Source of the DNA: an uncultured Anaerolineaceae bacterium
Lineage (GTDB): Bacteria; Chloroflexota; Anaerolineae; Anaerolineales; Anaerolineaceae
Length of the DNA stretch: 26,694 bases
NCBI GenBank assembly: GCA_938020565.1
Contig: CALIHP010000009.1
Location: 1-26,694, forward strand
Reading direction: 5' to 3'
Shown here: positions 15,728 through 24,385 of the stretch, piece by piece
Numbering within the stretch: position 1 is the first letter of the stretch
Layout of the letters: each line of letters begins with the position of its first letter
The notes under the pieces: generated by a model
What the model saw: the letters and a program-made list of their open reading frames with translations, nothing else
Told to the model about the DNA's origin: nothing
Database searches by the model: none
Made by a program: the position numbers and the translations under genes

Positions 15728-16720
15728 TCAGCGCGAGAGGATATTCGAGATATCGATATATTCCGGAGAAACGCTGCGATGTTTCCCGACGAGGTCTTCG
15801 ATCGGGAAGGGAACGATCGCGCGTTCGGAAATTGCGGTCATGACGCCGAATTTCCCCGTGGTAATAAATTCGATCGCCTTATAGCCCATTCTTGAAGCGA
15901 GGATCCGGTCGAAAGCGGTCGGGGACCCGCCGCGCTGCACGTAGGAGAGGTTGGTCTCACGGCACTTGAACCCAAGGTCCATGTTGTCCAGCTGCGACGC
16001 GAGTTCGCCCATCGGGATGGGGTAACCTTCCGCGATGACGACGATGCAGTGTTTCTTGCCGCGTTTATAGGAGCTTTCGATGATTTGAGCGACTTCTTCG
16101 ACGGATATCGGCGTTTCCGGGATCAGCGCGACTTCCGCTCCGGAGATCATCGCGGATTGGACCGCAAGATAACCGCAGTCACGGCCCATGGTCTGGACGA
16201 GGAACGCCCGACTGTGAGAGGCGGCGGTGTCGCGGATTTTATCGATCGCTTCCATGATCGTATTCAGCGCCGTGTCGACGCCGATACAGGTATCGGTTCC
16301 AAAGACGTCGTTGTCGATCGTTCCGGGAATTCCGACGACCGGGAAACCTTCGCGGGCTAACGTCAGCGCGCCGGTCAGCGTCCCGTCTCCGCCAATCGCG
16401 ATCAGTCCGTCGATTCCCTGATTGTTAAGCTGACGCAGCGCCTCGCGTTGCCCGTGAGTCGTTTTCATTTCCTTCGAACGGTCCGTTCGCAGGAACGTTC
16501 CGCCCTGACTCAGAATTCCGGATACGTCGCGGCGTCCGAGCGGCATGAAGTCGCCGTTGATGAGTCCTTTATAGCCATCCTGAACGCCGTAGACTTTGAG
16601 CCCTTTGGCGATTCCGGCGCGAACGACGGCGCGGATCGCCGCGTTCATTCCCGGGGCGTCTCCGCCGGAGGTTAAGACCGCGATAGTTCGGATGGGGGTT
16701 GCGTTGATCGTCTCTTCCAT
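15728..16720 (-). CDS. pfkA: ATP-dependent 6-phosphofructokinase
   Basis: It phosphorylates fructose 6-phosphate to the 1,6-bisphosphate, the committed step of glycolysis. The start is ATG at 16720 (minus strand) behind GGGAGAG; an upstream ATG at 16774 would add 18 unlikely residues. The 330 residues show TSGGDAPGMNAAIRA (17-31), the ATP loop GGDGT (110-114; the second Asp of pyrophosphate-dependent forms is absent), the catalytic TIDND with D136, and MGRDCGYLA. It lies downstream of dnaE on the same strand but probably has its own promoter in the 160 bases between them. Confidence 0.96.
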   Translation of the reverse strand: MEETINATPIRTIAVLTSGGDAPGMNAAIRAVVRAGIAKGLKVYGVQDGYKGLINGDFMPLGRRDVSGILSQGGTFLRTDRSKEMKTTHGQREALRQLNNQGIDGLIAIGGDGTLTGALTLAREGFPVVGIPGTIDNDVFGTDTCIGVDTALNTIMEAIDKIRDTAASHSRAFLVQTMGRDCGYLAVQSAMISGAEVALIPETPISVEEVAQIIESSYKRGKKHCIVVIAEGYPIPMGELASQLDNMDLGFKCRETNLSYVQRGGSPTAFDRILASRMGYKAIEFITTGKFGVMTAISERAIVPFPIEDLVGKHRSVSPEYIDISNILSR

Positions 16721-16784
16721 GTTTGACTCTCCCTGTAGTTCGTTGAAACAGAATCTTATTGATCGGCTTGACATTGGTTGTAAG

Positions 16785-16790
16785 ATTTTA
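16785..16790 (-). promoter_or_regulatory. Possible -10 of the pfkA promoter
   Basis: On the minus strand TAAAAT lies 64 bases before the pfkA start and is preceded by CCG. A TACAAT at 16802-16807 is an alternative. Neither has a good -35, so this is tentative. Confidence 0.3.
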
Positions 16791-16880
16791 CGGCCATCTA
16801 TATTGTAATATATCGTTCGATTTTGGCCTGATATTCGATCATGGCTTATGAATCATCTTGTTCTTCAATAATGCCGCCGT

Positions 16881-19800
16881 TTACGATTCAACGACGACAT
16901 TGTTCTCGCCCAACTCCTTTCGAAGTTTTTGGATAAGGTCATCGTTGATCTTAATGGATAGTTTCGGGTATTCGATCAGGAAGGATTTCCCCCCTTCGCG
17001 AATAACGAACGCGAACGCGTCTTTCCCTGGATACGCGCTGATCATGCTGTGTAGCCGGATCAGGCGGTGCTGCTGCTGTTCAAATTTCTGCCCCGGCTGA
17101 TTTTCGATCGTCAGCGTCAGGAGCTTTCGCTTGACGGGGCCGTCGAAGATCGCGAGGTCATCGTCATCGTCATCGGCGAATTCTGCGGACCGGTTCCGTT
17201 CGATTTCGTTGAGCGTGATTTTATGAAAGTCGTCCGGGTTGGCTTTGATAGGGGCCGGCTGCGGCTGTTCCTCCTCGGTCGGTCCCGGCGGCAGGGCTGC
17301 TTTTTCCGTTGGATGGGTGGGTTCAGCGACGATATCCGAGACGCAGTCTGTTACGGAGTAGGGCTGTTTCTCCGGAATCAACGGGGCGGAGGGCTCGACG
17401 TAGGTTTCGAACGCGGGCGCTGAGTCAGGGACAGGAAGGTCTTCCGGGATGAATTCTTCAAGACTGAACGGGTTTTCTTCTTCGCAGTTTCCCTGCGCCG
17501 CTGGCGAGGGAAGATCCGGATCGGATCCAGCGCTTTTCCCGGCGGCGGGAGCGGTTTCGTTGGCGTCCGGCTCCGCGTTGTCGCCGGTTGTCAGTTCGTC
17601 GGCATAATCGCTTTCGCTGAAGTTGTCGGCGAAGGATTCGAGAACGGTTTCGTCGTCCGTCCGATCGAGTTTTTCCGCGCTGCTGGCGGTAATCTGGGGC
17701 GTCAGGCGTGTTTTATCGAGGCGCCCATGCAGGATCAGGAGCGCGTCGGTTTTAACGATGTCCATGACGCGGTCCCAGACGGCGGGGAAGAAGGTAACGT
17801 CGATAACGTCTCCGTTGGCGTCTTCGAGGCGGATATTCCCCATTGGCTTCATGTCTTTTTTCGTCAGCAGGATCCGGATGGATTGAACGATTCCTCCGAC
17901 GGTGACCTGCCCCTGGTTCGGGATTTTATCGAATTGATGAATGGGGACAGCGCCGTGTTTCCTGAGGGTTTTCTGGTAGGCGCGGAGCGGATGATCCGAG
18001 ACGAAAAGGCCGAGAAGGTCGCGTTCCCAGAAGAGTTTTTCGTTTTCGTCGACCGGGGCGGTTTCCTCGAGTTCGATATGGACCGACCCGATCGACATCA
18101 GTTCAAACATATCGAACTGGCCGGTTTCCTTGCTCTTTTTATTCGCGCCGCTGGCGGCGATAATCCGGTCCAATCCGACGAGGAGCTTCCCTCGTTCGCC
18201 GAAGTCGTCGAGCGCGCCGACTTTGATCAGGCTTTCCAGCGTCCGCCGTCCGACGAGTTTCAGGTCGACGCGTTCCGCGAGATCGTCGAGGTCCTGAAAT
18301 GGTCCGTTTTCGCTGCGCTCGCTGACGATCAGCTCGATCGCCGCTTTTCCGGCGTTCTTGACCGCGCCGAAGCCGAAGCGGATCTGACTTTTGTTTTGCG
18401 GCGTGTCTTCGACGGTGAATTCCCAGTCGGATGCGTTGAGCTGCGGCGGGAGGACGTCGATCCCCAGATTACGGCATTCGTTGATATAAAACGCGACTTT
18501 CGCCGAGTCGCCGTGGTTGGCGTCGAGCGTCGCGCTCATGTATTCGATCGTGTAGTGTTTTTTGAGGAAGGCGGTCTGGATCGAGAGGAGGCCATAGTCG
18601 GCGGCATGGCTCTTATTAAAGCCGTAGTTCGCGAACTGTTCCCAGTTTCTAAAGATTTCTTCGGCGGTATGCCGTTCGATTCCGTTCGCGACGCAGCCGT
18701 TGACGAATTTTTCGCGATGTTTCTCGACTTCGGCTTTTTTCTTTTTGGAGATGACTTTCCGGAGCATGTCGGATTCGGCCGCGGTGTATCCGCCGAGTTC
18801 CTGCGCGGCGAACATGATCTGCTCCTGGTAAACGGGGATCCCGAAGGTTTCCTCGAAAATCGGAATCATTTTTTCATGCAGATAGGTTGGCTGCTGCTGT
18901 CCGTGCATGCAGGCGATATAGGTGGGAATGAAGTCCATCGGTCCAGGGCGGTAAAGCGCGACCATGGCGATAATATGGCTGAGCTTATGCGGCTTCATTT
19001 CGATGATATTTCGTGTCATTCCCGGGCTTTCCAGCTGGAAGATTCCGGCGGTATGTCCTTCGCAGATGTACTGGTAGGTTTCGGGATCGTCCGAGGGAAT
19101 ATTGGTCAGCGTCAGCTCCCGGCCGTGGCGTTTTTTGATCATGGCGCAGCAGCGCTGCATGATCGTCAGGGTCGCTAATCCTAAGAAATCGACTTTGAGG
19201 AGGCCCATCTGGTCAACAACGTTCATTTCGAACTGCGCGACGGATTTGATAGGGTTGTCGTCGGATCCTGAGGTAGGGCGGTGAAGCGGGGCGTATTCGA
19301 TGATCGGTTTATCCGTGATAATCACGCCGGCGGCGTGGGTCCCGACGTTTCGGGTGATCCCCTCCATTTCGGACGCGATTTTGATGAGCTCCTGATAACG
19401 GGGGTTGGCGTTCGCTGCCTCGCGGAACTCGACGATTTCGTTCAAGCAGTTTCGCAGCGTAATCGCGTCGCCGCTTCCGGGCATTTTGATTCCGGCTGGG
19501 ATGAGCTTGCAGAGCTGGTCGACTTCCTGAAGCGGGATCCCTAAAACGCGGCCGACGTCGCGGATCGCGCCTTTCGCGCCGAGGGTGTTGAAGGTGATAA
19601 TTTGCGAAACGTGATCTTCGCCGTACTTGTCGGAGCAGTATTGCAGCATCAGGAAGCGTTTATCGTCCTGGATATCGAGGTCGATATCGGGCATGGAGAT
19701 GCGTTCCGGGTTGAGGAAGCGTTCGAAGATGAGTTTAAAATCGAGCGGATCGATCGGGGTGATTTTAAGCGTGTAGGCGACGATCGAGCCTGCGCCGGAG

Positions 19801-20876
19801 CCGCGAACGTTGTACCAGATATTCTGTTCCCGTGCGAAGCGGATCAGGTCATGAACGATCAGGAAGTATGAATCGAAGCCCATTTGATGAATAATCCGGA
19901 GTTCTTTTTCGATTCGTTCGCGGATCGCCGGGTCGGTCCGGGCGCGGTCTCCGTATCGGTCGATAAGTCCCTCTTCGCAGAGGCGGCGCAATTCGGACTG
20001 GTCGGTCTGACCGACGGGGACGGGGAAGATTGGCAGGTGATGGGTATCGGTATCGAGGCAGACGTTGCATCGTTCGGCGATTTCGAGCGTATTTTTCAGC
20101 GATTCGGGGACGGAACCGAATATTTTTTCCATCTCTTCCGGCGAGCGCAGGTAGTATGAGCGGTCGGACATGCGGAATCGGTTCTCATCGGTCAGGTTGG
20201 CGCCGGTTTGAATCGCGAGCATGACGTCCTGATATTTCCAGTCGTCCGGGTCGATGTAATGGGCGTCGTTGGTGGCGATGAAGCGCAGGTCATATTCTTT
20301 CCCGAGCTGGAGGAGGGCTTTATTGAGTTTCTTGATTTCAGGGATGTCGTGCTCCTGGAGTTCGAGGAAGAAGCGGTCGCGTCCGAACCGTTCCAGGTAC
20401 CATTCAATTTTGGCGCGGGCGTCGGCGAGATCGCCGCGTTCGATCGCGCGCGGAATTTCCGCTGCCATGCAGCCGGAGCTGCAGATCAGGCCGTCGGCGT
20501 ATTTTTCGAGTGTTTCGTGATCGATTCGCGGGTGATAGTAAAAGCCGTCGAGCTGAGCGATGGACGAGATCTGAAGCAGGTTCTGGTAGCCCTGCTGATT
20601 TTCGGCGAGGAGGAGGAGATGGCTTGATCCTTTGTCGTTGGCGGTTTTATCGGTGAGTTTCTTTTTGGCGAGATAGGCTTCGACGCCGATGATGGGTTTT
20701 ACGCCTTTGGCTTTCGCGGCTTTGTAGAACTCGACGACGCCGAACATGGTGCCGTGGTCGGTGATGGCGACGGCGGGCATGTTCATTTCTTTGACGCGGT
20801 CCATGAGCTTGTTAATCTTGGAAAACCCGTCGAGGAGTGAATATTCGGTGTGAACGTGAAGATGAACGAATGACAT
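16881..20876 (-). CDS. dnaE: DNA polymerase III alpha subunit with long acidic C-terminal linker
   Basis: This is the replicative polymerase catalytic subunit. The start is ATG at 20876 (minus strand). The 1331 residues begin with a PHP domain (HLHVHTEYS with H7/H9, TDHG with D40/H41). Its metal ligands look intact, so it may proofread. The polymerase core has MPDIDLDIQDD (catalytic D399 and D401) and KVDFLGL (D563). Thumb and fingers follow (ALYRPGPMDFIP, VYQEQIM, FNKSHAADYG), then the helix-hairpin-helix region and an OB fold (about 985-1065). From about 1070 to 1215 there is a low-complexity stretch rich in Asp, Glu, Pro and Ala. A small conserved-looking domain (about 1245-1331) ends the protein. 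Typical DnaE proteins are about 1150 residues, so the linker explains most of the excess. Confidence 0.96.
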   Translation of the reverse strand: MSFVHLHVHTEYSLLDGFSKINKLMDRVKEMNMPAVAITDHGTMFGVVEFYKAAKAKGVKPIIGVEAYLAKKKLTDKTANDKGSSHLLLLAENQQGYQNLLQISSIAQLDGFYYHPRIDHETLEKYADGLICSSGCMAAEIPRAIERGDLADARAKIEWYLERFGRDRFFLELQEHDIPEIKKLNKALLQLGKEYDLRFIATNDAHYIDPDDWKYQDVMLAIQTGANLTDENRFRMSDRSYYLRSPEEMEKIFGSVPESLKNTLEIAERCNVCLDTDTHHLPIFPVPVGQTDQSELRRLCEEGLIDRYGDRARTDPAIRERIEKELRIIHQMGFDSYFLIVHDLIRFAREQNIWYNVRGSGAGSIVAYTLKITPIDPLDFKLIFERFLNPERISMPDIDLDIQDDKRFLMLQYCSDKYGEDHVSQIITFNTLGAKGAIRDVGRVLGIPLQEVDQLCKLIPAGIKMPGSGDAITLRNCLNEIVEFREAANANPRYQELIKIASEMEGITRNVGTHAAGVIITDKPIIEYAPLHRPTSGSDDNPIKSVAQFEMNVVDQMGLLKVDFLGLATLTIMQRCCAMIKKRHGRELTLTNIPSDDPETYQYICEGHTAGIFQLESPGMTRNIIEMKPHKLSHIIAMVALYRPGPMDFIPTYIACMHGQQQPTYLHEKMIPIFEETFGIPVYQEQIMFAAQELGGYTAAESDMLRKVISKKKKAEVEKHREKFVNGCVANGIERHTAEEIFRNWEQFANYGFNKSHAADYGLLSIQTAFLKKHYTIEYMSATLDANHGDSAKVAFYINECRNLGIDVLPPQLNASDWEFTVEDTPQNKSQIRFGFGAVKNAGKAAIELIVSERSENGPFQDLDDLAERVDLKLVGRRTLESLIKVGALDDFGERGKLLVGLDRIIAASGANKKSKETGQFDMFELMSIGSVHIELEETAPVDENEKLFWERDLLGLFVSDHPLRAYQKTLRKHGAVPIHQFDKIPNQGQVTVGGIVQSIRILLTKKDMKPMGNIRLEDANGDVIDVTFFPAVWDRVMDIVKTDALLILHGRLDKTRLTPQITASSAEKLDRTDDETVLESFADNFSESDYADELTTGDNAEPDANETAPAAGKSAGSDPDLPSPAAQGNCEEENPFSLEEFIPEDLPVPDSAPAFETYVEPSAPLIPEKQPYSVTDCVSDIVAEPTHPTEKAALPPGPTEEEQPQPAPIKANPDDFHKITLNEIERNRSAEFADDDDDDLAIFDGPVKRKLLTLTIENQPGQKFEQQQHRLIRLHSMISAYPGKDAFAFVIREGGKSFLIEYPKLSIKINDDLIQKLRKELGENNVVVES

Positions 20877-20886
20877 AGTGAGATAG

Positions 20887-20932
20887 CCCCCGGTTAATTG
20901 TAGTGCATTTTCGGGGGTGGGGGTGGGGAGGG
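20887..20932. promoter_or_regulatory. G-tract array and SD-sequestering hairpin upstream of dnaE
   Basis: On the plus strand four G-runs (20913-20917, 20919-20923, 20925-20928 and 20930-20932) are separated by single bases, which fits the G-quadruplex pattern. In the dnaE transcript (minus strand) this reads as C-runs, and CCCCCG there can pair with CGGGGG (20887-20892), the only G-rich site near the dnaE start codon. The structure could limit dnaE translation or transcription. The motif is seen; the effect is inferred. Confidence 0.5.
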
Positions 20933-21045
20933 AAGTGTCTTGGTTGCGAAGATTTGATAAGGTGGACAGGACTTCCTCTTTCTGAAGACATCTGGGAAAC
21001 AGAATTGTGTTGCCATAAATTTAATCTGAGTGAGAACGTAATAAA

Positions 21046-21058
21046 ATCCGTTATAATA
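21046..21058 (+). promoter_or_regulatory. Promoter -10 region of the polysaccharide locus
   Basis: ATCCGTTATAATA includes a perfect TATAAT at 21052-21057 and is identical over 13 bases to the uvrB promoter. The -35 region is not clear. It is 36 bases before the ABC permease start and probably drives the whole locus. Confidence 0.65.
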
Positions 21059-21093
21059 TATGTCGTTGCCAAGAAAAGAAGCAGGATATACGG

Positions 21094-21927
21094 ATGGAAA
21101 CAAACAAAACAAGCGAAAAAATATATGACTCCGCGAAACTGATTAATCCATTCGTGGATGAAATCAATAGCTTATTTGAAAACAGGTTCATTCTGAAAAG
21201 AATGATCTATACGAATTTCAAGACACGCTATAAACGATCGTTCCTCGGAGTTGTATGGTCGTTGCTGAACCCGCTTCTCAATATGATTGTCTTCGTTATT
21301 ATATTCAGCAATTTGTTTCGATTTGACATACCACATTATCCTCTTTACATCCTTTCGGGTAACATGATTTTTGCGTTCTTTTCTGCTTCAACGTCCGAAT
21401 CAATGGTGCAAATCATTGGGAATGCTGGGATGATACGGAGAGTTTATCTTCCCAAAACGATCTATATCCTAGCAGGGATCGGAATTAATGGGATTAATTT
21501 GATATTAACCTTTATTCCTTTTGTCGCTATTGCGCTTGTTGATAAACTTGAAATTGGTGTCCCGATTTTTTTGATTATTCCTGCGATCGTCCTTCTGACT
21601 GGATTTGTAGTTGGGATGAGCCTGCTGGTGGCGACAGTCACAACTTACTTTAATGATTTCTCACAAATATGGTCTGTTATTCTAACGCTCTGGACATATA
21701 CTACGCCACTTTTCTACCCTGAGACAATCATTCCGGAACAATCCATCACGGTCTTTCGTATGAACCCAATGTACATTTTTGTAACTTTATTCAGAGAGCC
21801 AGTTCTTTATCAACAAATTCCAAATCAATCTCTTTGGATTAACGGGAGTTTGTATTCAATCGGAATCCTGATGCTGGGTTGGTGGGTCTTTACGAAGCAT
21901 TCGAATGATTTCGCTTATCGGGCATGA
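21094..21927 (+). CDS. ABC-2 type polysaccharide exporter permease (Wzm/TagG type)
   Basis: ATG 21094 follows a weak AGGA site. In the 277 residues an N-terminal cytoplasmic helix leads to RMIYTNFKTRYKRSFLGVVW (about 36-55), the amphipathic entry motif of O-antigen and teichoic acid exporters. About six hydrophobic segments follow, with the conserved WTYTTPLFYPETIIP and MNPMYIFVTLFREPVLYQ regions near the end. It would form the membrane channel for a lipid-linked glycan. The ATPase gene follows after 16 bases and the dTDP-rhamnose genes come next. Confidence 0.92.
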   Translation: METNKTSEKIYDSAKLINPFVDEINSLFENRFILKRMIYTNFKTRYKRSFLGVVWSLLNPLLNMIVFVIIFSNLFRFDIPHYPLYILSGNMIFAFFSASTSESMVQIIGNAGMIRRVYLPKTIYILAGIGINGINLILTFIPFVAIALVDKLEIGVPIFLIIPAIVLLTGFVVGMSLLVATVTTYFNDFSQIWSVILTLWTYTTPLFYPETIIPEQSITVFRMNPMYIFVTLFREPVLYQQIPNQSLWINGSLYSIGILMLGWWVFTKHSNDFAYRA

Positions 21928-21943
21928 AAACGGAATAAAGAAT

Positions 21944-22675
21944 ATGTCAAATATTGCTATCAGCGGACAAAATCTCGGAATCAGTTTTAAATTGCCTTCT
22001 GAACCAGTCTCAGGCGCGAAAGAGTTCTTTATTAAATCCGTCCAGAGGAAGATTAAGATCAATACTTTTTGGGCGTTGCGCCACGTTTCTTTCGAGGTCG
22101 AAAAAGGCAGTTCTATCGGAATTATGGGCCGCAACGGAGCGGGAAAAAGCACGTTGCTAAAAGCTGTTGCGCGAGTTCTCGTACCTAAAGAAGGCCGGAT
22201 TGTAGTCCATGGGAAAGTTTTTCCCCTTTTGGAGTTAGGCGCAGGGTTCAATCCCGACCTCACGGGGCATGAGAATGTATATTTATATGGAAATATATTA
22301 GGATTTCAGAATAATGAAATTACAAAGATGTATGATGAGATTGTTGATTTTTCGGAGTTAAGGGACTTTATGCATGTTCCAGTTCGTTCGTATTCTTCCG
22401 GTATGTTTGCAAGGTTAGCGTTTGCGATCGCAACTGCGACTCAACCGGATATTTTGCTTGCGGATGAGATTCTATCGGTCGGAGATGTCGCGTTCCAAGA
22501 GAAATGCATGGCAAGAATGAATTATTATCTGGCGAATGGAACTACGATTATGTACGTATCCCATAGCGCGGAATCCGTTAAAAAAATCTGCCAAAAAGGA
22601 TTATGGCTTGACCATGGAGAGATACGCATGTTGGGTAGTGCGAATGAGGTAGCGGCAGCATATAGTGCGTTCTAA
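21944..22675 (+). CDS. ABC-type polysaccharide exporter ATP-binding protein (Wzt/TagH type, short form)
   Basis: ATG 21944 is preferred: it lies just past the permease stop, whereas an upstream in-frame ATG at 21905 would overlap the permease. The 243 residues show Walker A GRNGAGKST (62-70), the exporter-type KVFPLLELGAGFNPDLTGHE segment (91-110), the signature SSGMFARL (151-158) and Walker B ILLADE (170-175). An H-loop follows in YVSHS. It energises glycan export with the preceding permease. It lacks the C-terminal glycan-recognising domain found in some Wzt proteins. Confidence 0.92.
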   Translation: MSNIAISGQNLGISFKLPSEPVSGAKEFFIKSVQRKIKINTFWALRHVSFEVEKGSSIGIMGRNGAGKSTLLKAVARVLVPKEGRIVVHGKVFPLLELGAGFNPDLTGHENVYLYGNILGFQNNEITKMYDEIVDFSELRDFMHVPVRSYSSGMFARLAFAIATATQPDILLADEILSVGDVAFQEKCMARMNYYLANGTTIMYVSHSAESVKKICQKGLWLDHGEIRMLGSANEVAAAYSAF

Positions 22676-22690
22676 TCAATGAAATGGTTT

Positions 22691-22719
22691 TTGACGTGTC
22701 TCGTTCGTTTCGTTGAAAT
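22691..22719 (+). promoter_or_regulatory. Possible internal promoter before rfbC
   Basis: TTGACG at 22691-22696 and TGAAAT at 22714-22719 have a 17-base spacing. They lie in the only gap of note (82 bases) within the locus. The -10 is poor, so this is a weak call. Confidence 0.25.
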
Positions 22720-22757
22720 TGGGCAAAGATATAGAATACAGGCAATGAGGAAATAAA

Positions 22758-23300
22758 ATGCAGTTCATACCTTTGGAAATACCAGAAGTCATTCTAATTA
22801 ACCCTGACGTTTACCGCGATAACCGTGGCTTCTTTATGGAGAGTTGGCAGAAAAGAAAATTTACAGAAGCTGGAATCGGCTTAGAATTCGTTCAAGATAA
22901 CCATTCTAAATCGTCAAAACACGTTTTGCGCGGGTTGCATTATCAAATTCGGCGACCGCAAGGAAAACTGATTCGTGTTATTCAAGGAGAAGTATTTGAT
23001 GTTGCTGTAGATCTCCGACGCGAATCCCCGACTTTTGGGAAATGGGTTAGCGCTACGCTCAGCTCTGAAAATTTTAACATGCTGTGGATTCCGCCACAAT
23101 TTGCCCATGGATTCTTTGTCTTGAGTGAGACAGCAGAATTTGTGTACAAAGCAACCGATTTCTACGAACCAAAATTCGAGCGGTCAATCCTATGGAACGA
23201 TCCTGATATTGGCGTTGTCTGGCCAATTGCAAATGAAGTGCCGATCATGTCCGAAAAAGATAAGAATGGATTATATTTAAGGGACGCGGAGGTCTTTTAG
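22758..23300 (+). CDS. rfbC: dTDP-4-dehydrorhamnose 3,5-epimerase
   Basis: This is the third enzyme of dTDP-L-rhamnose synthesis; it epimerises dTDP-4-keto-6-deoxyglucose at C3 and C5. ATG 22758 has GAGG seven bases upstream. The 180 residues form a cupin-like barrel with RGFFMESW (23-30), QDNHS (46-50), VLRGLHYQ with catalytic H61, K70, VAVDLRRESPTFGKW (82-96), AHGF (116-119) and the catalytic Tyr 130 in FVYKATDFY. Length and residues are normal. The next gene starts two bases after its stop. Confidence 0.96.
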   Translation: MQFIPLEIPEVILINPDVYRDNRGFFMESWQKRKFTEAGIGLEFVQDNHSKSSKHVLRGLHYQIRRPQGKLIRVIQGEVFDVAVDLRRESPTFGKWVSATLSSENFNMLWIPPQFAHGFFVLSETAEFVYKATDFYEPKFERSILWNDPDIGVVWPIANEVPIMSEKDKNGLYLRDAEVF

Positions 23301-23301
23301 A

Positions 23302-24366
23302 ATGAAGAATATGCTGATTACAGGGGGCGCAGGTTTTATTGGATCTAACTTTGTTCGGTTCCTGCAAAAAGTCGAACCTGATGTAAAAATCGTCAACCTT
23401 GATTTGCTGACTTATGCTGGCAAGACTGAAAATATAGAGAATATCCCTAACCCCGATAAACATCTTTTTATCCAAGGCGATATTTGTAATGCCGAACTTG
23501 TTGAACAAATTCTGACAGAGCATGAAATCGACACGATCGTACATTTTGCCGCCGAAAGTCATGTCGACCGATCCATATTGGGGCCAATGCCATTCATTCA
23601 AACTAATATTGTCGGAACGTTTACACTTTTGGATGCGGCGAAAAGGGTGTGGGGAGGAAAGACTGGAAAATTCCGGTTTCACCATATTTCTACCGATGAA
23701 GTCTTTGGCGCTTTACAACCAGGCGACAAGCCATTTTCTGAAGAAACGCCTTATTGTCCTCATTCACCATATTCTGCGGCAAAGGCGTCCAGCGACCATT
23801 TAGTTCGCGCGTACCATGACACTTATCATTTACCCATTACAATTAGTAATTGCAGCAATAATTATGGCCCTTATCAATTTCCGGAAAAGTTAATCCCGCT
23901 TATGATCCTAAATGGGATTACAGGAAAACCGCTTCCAGTCTATGGGAAAGGGGCCCAAATCCGTGATTGGCTGCATGTTGAAGATCATTGTGAAGCAATA
24001 TGGCGCATCCTTAATCATGGTATTGATGGGGAGACCTATTGCGTAGGAGGCGACAACCAGCCTACAAATCTGGAGATCGTCAATATGCTCTGCGAAATTT
24101 TGGATAAAAAAGTCCGGCGCCCCGACGGGAAATCACACTCAGAACAGATTACGTTTGTCACTGATCGTTTAGGGCACGATTTCCGATATGATATTGATAT
24201 CAGCAAAATCCAACGAGAGCTAGGTTGGAAACCGAAACATACCTTACATAAAGGCATGGAAGAAACAGTCGATTGGTACTTAAATCATGGCGCGTGGGTC
24301 GAATCTATCACTAAGCGTAATGATTTTTCTGAATGGCTAAACGCGAACTACGAAAAGCGGAAGTAG
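23302..24366 (+). CDS. rfbB: dTDP-glucose 4,6-dehydratase
   Basis: This is the second enzyme of dTDP-L-rhamnose synthesis; it is NAD-dependent and converts dTDP-glucose to the 4-keto-6-deoxy sugar. ATG 23302 has GGAGG nine bases upstream inside the end of rfbC. The 354 residues of the extended SDR type include the NAD loop GGAGFIG (8-14), HFAAESHVDRS, catalytic T131-D132-E133 in STDEVFG, Y157 and K161 in YSAAK, and the NNYGPYQFPEKLIPL substrate region. All key residues are present. Confidence 0.97.
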   Translation: MKNMLITGGAGFIGSNFVRFLQKVEPDVKIVNLDLLTYAGKTENIENIPNPDKHLFIQGDICNAELVEQILTEHEIDTIVHFAAESHVDRSILGPMPFIQTNIVGTFTLLDAAKRVWGGKTGKFRFHHISTDEVFGALQPGDKPFSEETPYCPHSPYSAAKASSDHLVRAYHDTYHLPITISNCSNNYGPYQFPEKLIPLMILNGITGKPLPVYGKGAQIRDWLHVEDHCEAIWRILNHGIDGETYCVGGDNQPTNLEIVNMLCEILDKKVRRPDGKSHSEQITFVTDRLGHDFRYDIDISKIQRELGWKPKHTLHKGMEETVDWYLNHGAWVESITKRNDFSEWLNANYEKRK

Positions 24367-24385
24367 AAAGGAAAGTGAACGCAGA

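Noticed and set aside
16769..16797. Perfect TTGACA on the plus strand between pfkA and dnaE
   Set aside because: No -10 hexamer lies at 16-18 bases, and it would only transcribe antisense into dnaE.
17727..19178. Open frame of 483 codons on the plus strand
   Set aside because: It is wholly antisense to the polymerase core of dnaE, whose motifs are complete. It has no recognisable domain and is a by-product of GC-rich codon use.
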